DNA of 26,277 nt from DATGHS01 sp035307785. GTDB lineage: Bacteria > Planctomycetota > Planctomycetia > Gemmatales > Gemmataceae. The notes under the pieces are model-generated. The model was not told the DNA's origin. It did not search any database and saw only the letters and a list, made by a program, of their open reading frames with translations. The stretch is taken from positions 1 through 26,277 of the forward strand of contig DATGHS010000443.1 in the NCBI GenBank assembly GCA_035307785.1. The letters are read 5' to 3'. This document shows positions 6,956 through 15,057 of the stretch, in pieces; position 1 is the stretch's first letter, and each line of letters opens with the position of its first letter. The translations under genes were made by a program, and so were the position numbers.

Positions 6956-9643
6956 TTATTTCGAATAATACTCGTTCGTGGCGTACACACTCAGGATGGT
7001 ATCGCCGATCTCGTAGAACATTCCATCCAGTTCGTCGTTGCTGAAATCCAGCTCGGGGTACTTGGCCGAAAGCTGGCCTGCCGTTTGGGCCGGGGCCTGA
7101 ATCTCATCCGGCAAGAGCCCCGTCGAGCCCACGTAGAAGACCAGCGGCGAAATTTGCTCGCGGAATAGCCTTTCCGCCTGGTCGTCGAGCCGGTCCTGCG
7201 CATCGGCCATGGCGCCAATCATCTCGGTGCGGTCCACGTGCCGGCCGAGTCGCTTTTGCGCCAGCAGATCAATCAACCGCTGGGCGCCGACCTTGGCCAG
7301 GATCACTGCCACCGAGCCGTTGTTCTCCAGGCCCAGGAAATCATCGAATAGGCGCTTGGCGAACGTGTCCACCGGCGTCACTTTCATCCGGTTCGTCGCG
7401 GGCTTGGGTACGTATTTCCATCCGGCGTCGAGCGCGTTTTCCAGCTTCGGATTCTCGACGCGCTGATTCGCGCCGTCGTACACATCGTAGAGCCGATCCA
7501 AAAAAGCATTGGCCGAACGCAGTTTGCGCAGATTCAGTATGCGCCGGCTGCCGATATCCACGCGGTAGCCAACGCGAATGTCCACGCTGCCTTCTTGAAG
7601 CGCTTCTTGCAGGTTCGTGTATTCCGTGGTCGTGGGGAAGTTCAAAAAGAGGCTTTTCGAAAGGTAGTAGCGCTTCAGCTGTTCGAGCTGCTCCGGTGTT
7701 CGCAGAACCGGCTCCTCCTTCAGGTATGCGGCCAGGATGCTCGAAAGCAACTTCTTTTCGGCCAGGTCGTCGAACTGGCCGTCGAGGTTTACTTCCCTGT
7801 CGAAAGGCGGCACGAGCGGCAAGTTGTCGAGCCGCAGTGTGTACGAAGAACGCGAATTGAACCGGTTGGCCGGTTCGACATCGAGTTCCAGAACTCCCTC
7901 CGCCTTCAGCCGCTCAAATAGTTGCGGGTCGCTGATTTGGATGAGTAGGGTCCGCACATTGAGTTCGCCGTCGCTCATCAACGAATAATTGGTGTACGTT
8001 TGAAGCCCTTCGAGCCGAATGCCGGCTACTTCTTCAATCGGCGTGCCGTCGGAGACCCGGACGAGCCGGACAGGCTGTGCCATCCGCATGTTGAGGGCCG
8101 CTTTGTTTCGGTCCAAGTCGAACGATTGGACCGGCACAAACGTTGCATCTTCGACCAGTTCGGTTTTCAACCAGGGAGGAACCAGGCGACCGGATTCATC
8201 GCGCGTTCCGGGGACACGGCGCAACCCGCGGCGAACATAGTTGCGATCCAGATCCTTGATGTTGATGCGGAAGCCGTTTTTGTGCTGATCCAGGAGCCGT
8301 ATCATGTCCAAAACGGGGATGCGATAGTGCGGGCGCGGGTACTCGAGCACGTCGTGCTGTTCGAGATGGTCTGGGTGCATGAGCACGTCGTCAAGATCCT
8401 GGGACATATCGGCTATTTCGGTGTTCGTCAGGGCGTGACCATGCCGCTCGGAAAGTGTGGCGTCAAACGTGCTGGCGAGAGCGTACTTGGCCGTGTTGAC
8501 ATTTCCTTCCGCGAGGTTTGCTCGTGCAAAGGCAAAAACCGCTTCGCCGGATTGATCCACGGCCACGTCGGTCATGGTGTCGTACTCGTCCTTGGTCAGG
8601 TTGTGAAAGCGATAAACGACGGCATCCTGACCCGGCTGCAGTCCGGTTATTTTCAGCGGCCCGGCGCCGCCGTTCACTTTGCCGGCGGCATGTGAAACGA
8701 AGACCTGGTATTCGTGCTCGCCGGTCAGTGGGATGCCCAGCGACGGCAGGGCGCTTTGGTTCAAAACCTTCACCGAGTTGTAAAGCGCATCGTAGACCTG
8801 TTGCAAGTCTCCCGTACGTACGCAATTACCAGAGGCAAGATTGGCAAGTCGCGCCAGCGTGCGGAAGTCGGCCGCGTCGGTATAGGCAATCGTGTTCAGG
8901 AATGCGTCGCTCGACTCATGAATGGTCCGGCATAGTGCGTCCAATTTCCGCACTTCCATGGTGGGGCTGGGATCATCGGCATAACCATCGCTGTGAAGCA
9001 TGATCGCGGTAAGTTCGCCGGGTCGGACCACACTTCCGGCCAACTGCACCGCCTGGGAAATACAGGTGGCCCCGCCGGTGCTAATCGCGCGGATCGCTTG
9101 CTGCTCGCGCGAATTCGGTTTCATGATCTCGATGATCGGGGCACGCTGAAAATGGCATTTCAGGTCGCCCTGCCCCGCGTACGAGAGCAGCGTAACCAAC
9201 AGGTTGCTCTGTTTGTACTCGTCCAGCGTGAGAAGCTTCAGCAGCGTCGCCTTCATTTCCTCGATGCTGCGCCGCATGGAGCCGGAGCGGTCGATAATGA
9301 TTATGGAGTGCGCGACGGTGCGCTCGGGCGGTGCCGGCAGGGGCACCGGGGCGGGTTCCACCAGATACCAGCCGCGCTCTTGGGCGAGGAAGTTGTAGAG
9401 AGTGAAGCGCGTGCGCCGCAGCGGCGCGTCTGCCGGCACCCGAATATCCGCTGGTTGACGTTTCAGCACTTTAGGCCGGCTCTGGGCCAGACCCGTGCTG
9501 CGCGCATTTCGGGGCGCAGGTTTGCCGTTGCTCCTTGTGAAAGCCGATTTTCGCCCATTCGAGCGCGCGGCAGACTTGGAATTGGCGGTCTTGGGCCGGG
9601 CGTGGGACTTCCCGGCTGGCCGCTTGGTGCGTTGCTTGGCCAT
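6956..9643 (-). CDS. VWA-domain protein with large unrecognised C-terminal part, 895 aa
   Basis: The N-terminus (residues 1-70) is a basic, Ser/Arg/Lys-rich disordered segment without a signal peptide. A VWA domain follows at about 108-295 with a complete metal-ion site: D118-R-S120-G-S122, T193 in STGGATCIS, and D219 in HSDGYAD. Residues ~305-350 look like a beta-sandwich. The remaining ~540 residues, including PHYRIPVLDMIRLLDQHKNG and YELDFSNDELDGMFYEIGD (close to the C-terminus), match nothing I recognise; they alternate beta-rich and helical parts. The ATG at 9643 has AGGAG only 2-3 nt before it; the frame extends to 10000 without a better site. purN follows after 24 bp. It is probably a cytoplasmic metal-dependent protein-binding scaffold, but its role is unknown. 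Confidence 0.85.
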   Translation of the reverse strand: MAKQRTKRPAGKSHARPKTANSKSAARSNGRKSAFTRSNGKPAPRNARSTGLAQSRPKVLKRQPADIRVPADAPLRRTRFTLYNFLAQERGWYLVEPAPVPLPAPPERTVAHSIIIIDRSGSMRRSIEEMKATLLKLLTLDEYKQSNLLVTLLSYAGQGDLKCHFQRAPIIEIMKPNSREQQAIRAISTGGATCISQAVQLAGSVVRPGELTAIMLHSDGYADDPSPTMEVRKLDALCRTIHESSDAFLNTIAYTDAADFRTLARLANLASGNCVRTGDLQQVYDALYNSVKVLNQSALPSLGIPLTGEHEYQVFVSHAAGKVNGGAGPLKITGLQPGQDAVVYRFHNLTKDEYDTMTDVAVDQSGEAVFAFARANLAEGNVNTAKYALASTFDATLSERHGHALTNTEIADMSQDLDDVLMHPDHLEQHDVLEYPRPHYRIPVLDMIRLLDQHKNGFRINIKDLDRNYVRRGLRRVPGTRDESGRLVPPWLKTELVEDATFVPVQSFDLDRNKAALNMRMAQPVRLVRVSDGTPIEEVAGIRLEGLQTYTNYSLMSDGELNVRTLLIQISDPQLFERLKAEGVLELDVEPANRFNSRSSYTLRLDNLPLVPPFDREVNLDGQFDDLAEKKLLSSILAAYLKEEPVLRTPEQLEQLKRYYLSKSLFLNFPTTTEYTNLQEALQEGSVDIRVGYRVDIGSRRILNLRKLRSANAFLDRLYDVYDGANQRVENPKLENALDAGWKYVPKPATNRMKVTPVDTFAKRLFDDFLGLENNGSVAVILAKVGAQRLIDLLAQKRLGRHVDRTEMIGAMADAQDRLDDQAERLFREQISPLVFYVGSTGLLPDEIQAPAQTAGQLSAKYPELDFSNDELDGMFYEIGDTILSVYATNEYYSK

Positions 9644-9850
9644 GGCTCCTCGTGGGGCTGAAAGGATCAGAATCCGCAGCAATGCAAGATTCCACGGGCC
9701 AGACTCGGCAATCGGAGTGGGCTGGGGGGCTCCAAAAGACTGCCGCAATACTTCCCTGTTGTTGTTTATTATCCTGACTGAGCTGCCAAATCGCAAGGAA
9801 AAACAGCCGTTTGAATGGCGAAAAGTCCGATTTTTCATGCTTGCATTAAA

Positions 9851-9874
9851 GCCCAGGGACGGAAGTCCCTGGGC
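9851..9874. repeat. palindromic hairpin repeat with GGAA loop, copy 1
   Basis: A perfect 10-bp stem, GCCCAGGGAC paired with GTCCCTGGGC, closes a GGAA loop (a GNRA tetraloop in RNA). The 24-nt core is identical to the hairpin at 12192-12215. This copy lies in a divergent promoter region about 75 bp before a start codon, so it is not a terminator of a neighbouring gene. It is best read as a dispersed palindromic element. Confidence 0.75.
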
Positions 9875-9884
9875 CTCCGCCCAC

Positions 9885-9913
9885 TCGATTTTTCGGTTGC
9901 TTTCCCTTAGAAT
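9885..9913 (+). promoter_or_regulatory. possible promoter for the small exported protein gene
   Basis: TAGAAT at 9908-9913 matches the -10 consensus at five of six bases. TCGATT at 9885-9890, 17 nt upstream, is a weak -35. A start point near 9920 would give a ~30-nt leader carrying the GAGGAG ribosome site. The palindrome ends 10 nt upstream of the proposed -35. Confidence 0.3.
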
Positions 9914-9951
9914 CAGTTTAAGTTGGTGGTAACAACCGAGGAGCAACCCGC

Positions 9952-10275
9952 ATGAGACGGATCGTTTTGGCCGCAATCGGGGCGGCATTTTGCCTGGCAA
10001 TCCCGGCCTTTGCCGCTGAGAACAGCGGAACGTTTGTGCGCTACGAGTCGGCCAAAAAGGTACTTACGATCAAGTCGGAAGACAAGGAAAGCGAATATCA
10101 GCTGTCCGACGCGGTCAAGCTGCTGACCACCAAGGGCGAGCCCTGTAAACAGGGAATCGAGCTATTCGCGGACCGCCAGCGGGCCAAGATCGGCGCTCCG
10201 CTCACCGTGGTCACCGAACGTCGCAACGGGAAGGAAATCGTTGTGGAAATCAAGCTCGGCAAATCCAAGAAATAG
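9952..10275 (+). CDS. small exported protein, 107 aa, unknown function
   Basis: A clear Sec signal peptide (MRRIVLAAIGAAFCLAIPAFA, residues 1-21, cleavage after AFA) leads into an 86-aa mature protein rich in Lys and Glu, with short beta-strand-like segments (GTFVRYESAKKVLTIK, EYQLSDAVKLL, LTVVTERRNGKEIVVEIKLG) suggesting a small beta-barrel. One Cys is present in the mature part, so no disulfide within the chain is expected. GAGGAG lies 8 nt before the ATG. It starts a rightward group: the RHH/zinc protein begins 21 bp after its stop. It may act in the periplasm; I do not recognise the family. Confidence 0.75.
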   Translation: MRRIVLAAIGAAFCLAIPAFAAENSGTFVRYESAKKVLTIKSEDKESEYQLSDAVKLLTTKGEPCKQGIELFADRQRAKIGAPLTVVTERRNGKEIVVEIKLGKSKK

Positions 10276-10296
10276 AGACCGGAACTTCGCTAGGTC

Positions 10297-10731
10297 ATGG
10301 CATCCATGTCGCGCAAGACTGCCAAAACGGAAATTGTTGCCTTCAAAGTGGAAGAGGAACTGGCCGAGTTTCTCAACAAACTGCCCAACAAGAGCGCCTT
10401 CATTCGCAAGGCCATTGTGGCACAGCTCGGCATGGCGTGCCCGCTTTGCCAGGGCAGCGGCACGGTGCCGCGCGGCCTGCACGAGCACTTCTCGCCGGTG
10501 CTGGCGAAGAACAACACCCGGCAGTGCGACAAGTGCGGCAAGAAACAAACGCTGCCGCGAAACATCGTGGATATTCCAGAGCGCGACCGGCCGCGCCTGG
10601 AGCAATTCCTGCGCGGCGGCCCGCTATTTTGCGAACAATGCTACCAAGACATGCCGCCCTGCGATGACTGCGGCTGGCACATTGCCCCCGATGACATTGT
10701 CAATCACTTGCGCAAGGCTCATACCGCCTGA
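10297..10731 (+). CDS. ribbon-helix-helix plus zinc-ribbon protein, 144 aa
   Basis: Residues 12-45 (EIVAFKVEEELAEFLNKLP, then KSAFIRKAIVAQL) have the strand-helix-helix pattern of a CopG/Arc-like DNA-binding domain, which normally dimerises to bind operator DNA. The rest carries four Cys pairs: C48/C51, C77/C80, C112/C115 and C122/C125, followed by H128, H137 and H142, enough for two zinc sites. A second in-frame ATG lies at codon 4; neither start has a strong ribosome site. The stop TGA shares its last base with the ATG of the decarboxylase gene, so translation is probably coupled. It may be a metal-dependent regulator, perhaps of its own operon; this is inference. Confidence 0.75.
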   Translation: MASMSRKTAKTEIVAFKVEEELAEFLNKLPNKSAFIRKAIVAQLGMACPLCQGSGTVPRGLHEHFSPVLAKNNTRQCDKCGKKQTLPRNIVDIPERDRPRLEQFLRGGPLFCEQCYQDMPPCDDCGWHIAPDDIVNHLRKAHTA

Positions 10732-12182
10732 TGGATGGCGATTCGCTGCGACAGCAACTGGCGCGACCGCATGCCCACCCAAGTGAATCGGAGCGGCTGG
10801 AATGGGCCGGCCAGGTGCTGGAGTGGGCGCTAACTCACTTCAAAACCCTGCCCGAACAACCGATCGGCCAATATCTCCAGCGCGCGACCCTCGAGCCGCA
10901 GTTGCACCAGCCGGTTCCGGAGCAAGGGCAACCATTCGCCGACGTTCTGAATGAGTTCCAAACGAAAATCACGCCGAATGCCTTTCGCACCAACCACCCA
11001 CGCTTTCTGGCTTTTGTGCCGGGCGCGCCATCATTTCCCTCGGTCATGGGCGATTGGCTCTGCGCGGCCAGCAATTTCTTCTGCGGCGTGTGGCTGGAAG
11101 CTTCCGGCCCAACGCAAGTGGAAGTAACGGTACTTGATTGGTTCAAGTCGATTCTCGGCTACCCGGATGAAGCGCGCGGCATCATCACCAGCGGCGGCTC
11201 CGAAGCGAATCTTACGGCCCTGGTGGTCGCGCGCAATCGGTTGCCTTTTGCGGATCGCGCCCGGGCGGTTCTCTATGGTTCCGAGCAGCGGCACTGGTCG
11301 ATTGACCGGGCGGCAAATGTGATCGGGCTTTATCCCAGCCAGATACGTCCGGTTCCCGCCGATTCGCAATATCAATTGACAGCGGCTGCACTTGCCAAAG
11401 CGGTGGCAGCCGACCGCCAGGCCGGCCGGTTGCCCTGGGCGGTCGTCGCCAATGCCGGCGCCACGAATACCGGTACGGTTGATCCCTTGCGGCCATTGGC
11501 GCAGTTTTGCGATGCCGAGAAACTCTGGCTACATGTAGACGCCGCTTACGGCGGGTCCGCCGCGCTGATCCCGGAAGGAATGGCAGCACTCGATGGCATC
11601 GCGGAAGCCGATTCCATTACCTTCGACCCGCACAAATGGTTCGGGCAGACATTCGAAGCCGGCGGCTTGCTGGTTCGCCAGGGGCGACTGCTCCCAGAGA
11701 CGTTTGCTCTCCGGCCCGACTACATGCAAGACGTGGCGCCGGAAGAGGAGGAAATCAACTTCTGCGACCACGGCCTCGCGCTGACGCGCCGCTTTCGGGC
11801 GTTGAAAATCTGGCTTTCGGTAAAGGTTTTCGGGCTGAAGTGGTTTCGCCAACTCGTCGAGCGTTGCTTTCGCCTCGCTGACTTTGCCCAGGAAGAACTC
11901 GAGAGGGCCGGCAATTTCGAAATCGTCTGCCCCCGGCAACTGAGCATCATTTGTTTCCGCTACCGGCCCAAAAACTGGCGTGGAACAGACGAAGACCTCG
12001 ACCAACTCAATCTTCAGCTGCTCGAAGAACTTCGCAAAACCGGCCGGGCCTTCCTGTCCTCAACCAGACTCAGCGGCCGGGTCGTGGTGCGCATGTGCTT
12101 TATCAACTGGCGCACCACGTCAAGCGATGTGGAAGAGATCGTGGCGCTGCTGAAGAAGATCGGTGAAGAGATGACAGTATAG
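10731..12182 (+). CDS. PLP-dependent group II amino-acid decarboxylase, 483 aa
   Basis: Belongs to the family of aromatic L-amino-acid, tyrosine and glutamate decarboxylases, which release CO2 from an amino acid to give an amine. The fold type I landmarks are present: TSGGSEAN (153-160) for phosphate binding, H188 (SEQRHWSID) stacking on the cofactor ring, D270 in HVDAAYGG contacting the pyridine nitrogen, and the cofactor lysine K302 in DPHKWFGQ. Length is normal for the family. NHPRFLAFVPG (88-98) at the substrate entry matches the bacterial relatives annotated as aspartate/aromatic decarboxylases. The substrate cannot be fixed from sequence alone. The start overlaps the previous stop by one base. 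Its transcript probably ends at the hairpin just downstream. Confidence 0.92.
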   Translation: MDGDSLRQQLARPHAHPSESERLEWAGQVLEWALTHFKTLPEQPIGQYLQRATLEPQLHQPVPEQGQPFADVLNEFQTKITPNAFRTNHPRFLAFVPGAPSFPSVMGDWLCAASNFFCGVWLEASGPTQVEVTVLDWFKSILGYPDEARGIITSGGSEANLTALVVARNRLPFADRARAVLYGSEQRHWSIDRAANVIGLYPSQIRPVPADSQYQLTAAALAKAVAADRQAGRLPWAVVANAGATNTGTVDPLRPLAQFCDAEKLWLHVDAAYGGSAALIPEGMAALDGIAEADSITFDPHKWFGQTFEAGGLLVRQGRLLPETFALRPDYMQDVAPEEEEINFCDHGLALTRRFRALKIWLSVKVFGLKWFRQLVERCFRLADFAQEELERAGNFEIVCPRQLSIICFRYRPKNWRGTDEDLDQLNLQLLEELRKTGRAFLSSTRLSGRVVVRMCFINWRTTSSDVEEIVALLKKIGEEMTV

Positions 12183-12187
12183 TAAAC

Positions 12188-12219
12188 GAGAGCCCAGGGA
12201 CGGAAGTCCCTGGGCTCTC
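12188..12219. terminator. palindromic hairpin repeat with GGAA loop, copy 2; probable bidirectional terminator
   Basis: A perfect 14-bp stem with a GGAA loop lies 5 nt after the decarboxylase stop and 9 nt before the end of the convergent permease gene. The position suits termination from both sides, although no T run follows. The 24-nt core is identical to copy 1 at 9851-9874; this copy has four extra paired bases on each side (GAGA/TCTC). Confidence 0.65.
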
Positions 12220-12228
12220 ATTACATGA

Positions 12229-14010
12229 TCACGTCCACTTGCGCGCTTCCAGGACCTTGATACTGAGGAAGAGCCAAAACACGGCAGCGGAGATGTGAAA
12301 GACCACATCGCGCAACCAGAGTTTGCCGAAGCCGGCGTCGATCCACATGTCCACAAAGGAAACCGTGCGCACCACCGGTTTGAGCGACGCGAAGAAGCCC
12401 TCGCCGCTGGTGATACTGTCTTCGAGGATATACAGCGAAACCATCAGCATCATGCCCATGAACGAGAGCACCGCCGCGATGATCTGATTTTTGGTGAGGG
12501 TGGAGAAGAACAGGCCCATGGCAATGAATCCGGCTCCGGACGTGAGTAGTGCCAGCAGGAAACTGAGCATCGGCCGATAATCGAACGGCTGGCCGGCTTC
12601 CAACCGCAAGGGCACCAGGAACAGCACCCACGGGACGAACAGCAGCATGAAGAACATGAGCGTGGCAAAGAACTTGCTTAATACCACCAGGTATTCGCTC
12701 AAGGGCGCTGTCAGCATGACTTCCAGTGTGCCGGTGCGTCGCTCTTCGCTAAGGAGCCGCATCGTTAGCAACGGCACGGCAATCATCACGGCTACTACCA
12801 GCACGAAGCTGATAATGTAACTGCGCACAATGGGCTCTTCCATTGGGACACTGCGCTCGCGCAGCAGTTGGCTCAGGAAGATGCGGTAATTGTTGGCCGC
12901 AATAATCGTGAACGCGAACATCACGATGTAGGCAATCGGCGAGACAAAGAAGGCCGTGAACTCGCGGCGGGTCATCACGACGAGCCGGTTTTCCGAGGCG
13001 AAGCCGACGCCTGCGAGCAGATAGAAAAGCCCCGCCACGGTAAGCAGGATTCCGGCCGAACCCAGGTAAGGCCGCGGATTGGAGGCGAACCAACCGGTCG
13101 TTTGAAGAATGCTCGGTGCCAGCAGCCGGCCCACGCCAATCAACCCGACGACGATGCCGATGACGATCGCAATACGGCCCAGCGATTTCAATGATTGCTG
13201 ATTGGCGGTCGTGCCGGCTCCGCTCTCAGACGACGGCTTCAAAAAATACGCCAGCAGGCCCAATACGAGAAAGGCGAGACCGATGATGGCCGATGGCCAG
13301 GCATAACCCTTGGGCGGCGAGCGCCATTCGTGCAGTAGCTCGGGGAAAATCGAACGAGCCAGCGCCCAGACCATGATCGCTGCGCCGAGGACGCCCACAA
13401 TCACCGCAGACCAATAGCCGAGCGGATTGGTGCTGTTGAAGAGCGACAAATACAGCAGCAACGTGAAGAATGCCACCACCAGTGCAACGCCGCCCGCGCC
13501 GGTGATCCAGTCCGGCTTGGTGATCACGCCAATGAACGCAATGAGCGTGAGCAGGAAACCAATACCGCCCAGGCCGTAGACGGCCAGTTGTTTGAAGAAT
13601 GGTTCGGCTTCCTGCCTCGCGAAGAGAGCGACGAAGATCAGTCCCGGCAGAAAGGGCAGCAAGCCCACGGCCCAACTTTTGGCCAGATGCACACTTTCCA
13701 AAGGCAACACAATGCCGATGACCACGCCCACAAGCAGCCCGAGTGCGCCCACGCCGCCAAGAATTCGCCGTAGAAGTTGATCGTTTTCGACGGCCGCGTG
13801 CCCAATGGCGCCGACCAGCCCGAAACTCACCAAAATCCACCCCATCCACTCCGTCGCCAGGCGGTCGCCCTTGTAGATGTTCACCAGGGCGATAATCGTC
13901 CCCACCAGGATGGCGCACCAGCCGATGAAGCCAAACCAGCGCCACACCGTCGGCTCATCCTGCCGGACAGCCGAGGGAGCAGTTTCCATTACGAGGGGAT
14001 GTTTATTCAT
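12229..14010 (-). CDS. ABC-2 family permease with long N-terminal membrane domain, 593 aa
   Basis: Residues ~342-593 form a GldF/ABC-2 type permease: RREFTAFFVSPIAYIVMFAF, a loop with LLSEERRTGTLEVMLTAPLS, and six membrane helices. The ~340 residues before it add about ten further helices (near 25-45, 56-73, 83-104, 113-131, 141-163, 173-191, 199-222, 236-257, 275-296, 312-334), giving about 16 in total; ordinary ABC-2 permeases have six. The two parts are joined by a single frame. It pairs with the ATPase gene upstream on the same strand. GldA/F/G-like exporters act in gliding and secretion in Bacteroidetes, but in planctomycetes their cargo is unknown. A purine-rich ribosome site overlaps one arm of the inverted repeat upstream. 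Confidence 0.88.
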   Translation of the reverse strand: MNKHPLVMETAPSAVRQDEPTVWRWFGFIGWCAILVGTIIALVNIYKGDRLATEWMGWILVSFGLVGAIGHAAVENDQLLRRILGGVGALGLLVGVVIGIVLPLESVHLAKSWAVGLLPFLPGLIFVALFARQEAEPFFKQLAVYGLGGIGFLLTLIAFIGVITKPDWITGAGGVALVVAFFTLLLYLSLFNSTNPLGYWSAVIVGVLGAAIMVWALARSIFPELLHEWRSPPKGYAWPSAIIGLAFLVLGLLAYFLKPSSESGAGTTANQQSLKSLGRIAIVIGIVVGLIGVGRLLAPSILQTTGWFASNPRPYLGSAGILLTVAGLFYLLAGVGFASENRLVVMTRREFTAFFVSPIAYIVMFAFTIIAANNYRIFLSQLLRERSVPMEEPIVRSYIISFVLVVAVMIAVPLLTMRLLSEERRTGTLEVMLTAPLSEYLVVLSKFFATLMFFMLLFVPWVLFLVPLRLEAGQPFDYRPMLSFLLALLTSGAGFIAMGLFFSTLTKNQIIAAVLSFMGMMLMVSLYILEDSITSGEGFFASLKPVVRTVSFVDMWIDAGFGKLWLRDVVFHISAAVFWLFLSIKVLEARKWT

Positions 14011-14022
14011 CGGGTATCTTTT

Positions 14023-14110
14023 CCCCTCCCCCTTGATGGAGGAGGGTTAGGGTGGGGGTGAGACAGCCGTTCACCCCCCACCCGGACCCTCCGCTACAAG
14101 GGGGGAGGGC
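14023..14110. repeat. long G/C-rich inverted repeat between ATPase and permease genes
   Basis: Two 39-nt arms (14023-14061 and 14071-14109), about 85% complementary by eye, enclose a 9-nt loop. One arm reads CCCCTCCCCCTTG, then GGAGGAGGGTTAGGGTG. It fills most of the 108-bp gap between the ATPase stop and permease start, and in the mRNA its last arm supplies the purine tract (GGGGGAGGGG) upstream of the permease ATG. Similar long C/G-rich palindromes occur as dispersed repeats in many GC-rich genomes. I read it as a MITE- or REP-like insertion that could lower permease expression. Confidence 0.75.
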
Positions 14111-14118
14111 ACAAATAT

Positions 14119-15057
14119 TCACGCCGGTCCGTCCGACCGCATCGTTAAATCCATGAAATACTCTTCCAACTTTCGCCGCGATGGTTCGAGCCGGCGCATA
14201 ACCCATTTTCCTTGCACGACGCGATTGAAGACCGCTTCGCGGAGGTCCTTTTTGCCGACTGCGCGGACCTCATAACTGCACAGGTCTTTTTCCAGCAGCT
14301 TGCTTTCCACCGATTTCACGCCGTCGATCGATTTCAGTGCGGATGTAACGGCATCGCGCGGGCCGCGAATCTCGGCCAACACGCCGGCGTCGTCTTCGCG
14401 CATCAGATCGGCCATTTTGCGGTCGACGCCGATCGCGCCGCGGTGAATGATGATGACCCGGCTACAGATTGCTTCCACTTCGGACAATATGTGCGTGGAA
14501 AGTAAAATTGTATGCTGCTCGGCCAGGTCCTTGATCGTATGCAATGTCTCACGAATTTGCACCGGGTCGAGGCCGGAGGTCGGCTCGTCCATGATCAGCA
14601 TGGGCGGATCATGAGAAAGCGAATCCGCCAGGCCGACGCGCTGGCGATAACCCTTGGAGAGCGTACCCAGCAGCCGGCGGCGCACTTCGCGAATCCGGCA
14701 GCGCTCCATGGCTTCTTCAATGCGCTGCTGGCGCACCGAACGATCGACGCCCTTGAGCTTGGCGCGGTAGTCGAGGTACTCCTCGACGCGCATTTCCGGA
14801 TAGAGCGGCACGCTTTCGGGCAGATAGCCGATGTTTTGCCGCACTTCCATCGACTCATTCATCACGTCATGCCCGGCCACCTTGGCCACGCCGCTCGTGG
14901 CCGGCAGGAACGTGGTGAGGATGCGCATGGTCGTGGTTTTGCCGGCGCCATTGAGGCCGAGAAAGCCAACGATTTCGCCCCGGCTGACCTTGAACGAAAT
15001 ATCGTCCACGGCCAGCACCGGCCCGAAGTATTTGGTGAGGTGATCGACCTCAATCAT
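14119..15057 (-). CDS. ABC transporter ATP-binding protein, GldA/CcmA-like, 312 aa
   Basis: A cytoplasmic ATPase that powers the adjacent permease. Walker A is GLNGAGKT (34-41), the signature is LSKGYRQR (133-140; a G-Y variant of LSGGQ usual in this branch), Walker B LIMDEPTSGLDP (154-165) and the switch histidine H189 in STHIL. The last ~100 residues form the extra C-terminal domain of GldA-like proteins, with a ferredoxin-like pattern. Its ATG lies 12 nt after GGAG, a wide gap. It is the first gene of a leftward pair with the permease and is divergent from the dehydrogenase gene. Confidence 0.93.
   Translation of the reverse strand: MIEVDHLTKYFGPVLAVDDISFKVSRGEIVGFLGLNGAGKTTTMRILTTFLPATSGVAKVAGHDVMNESMEVRQNIGYLPESVPLYPEMRVEEYLDYRAKLKGVDRSVRQQRIEEAMERCRIREVRRRLLGTLSKGYRQRVGLADSLSHDPPMLIMDEPTSGLDPVQIRETLHTIKDLAEQHTILLSTHILSEVEAICSRVIIIHRGAIGVDRKMADLMREDDAGVLAEIRGPRDAVTSALKSIDGVKSVESKLLEKDLCSYEVRAVGKKDLREAVFNRVVQGKWVMRRLEPSRRKLEEYFMDLTMRSDGPA

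Larger units (their letters stand above)
9644..9951. other. 308-bp divergent intergenic region
   Basis: Separates the VWA/purN unit from the rightward genes and must hold both promoters. It contains the GGAA-loop hairpin (9851-9874) and a plausible rightward promoter next to it. The in-frame upstream extension of the VWA gene across this region has no protein-like character. Confidence 0.6.

Noticed and set aside
8000..8695. 231-aa plus-strand frame
   Set aside because: Antisense to the middle of the VWA gene, whose frame is much longer and has a complete metal-ion site.
9644..10000. 119-codon N-terminal extension of the 895-aa VWA protein
   Set aside because: It runs across the divergent promoter region and the palindromic repeat, and overlaps the start of the 9952 gene.
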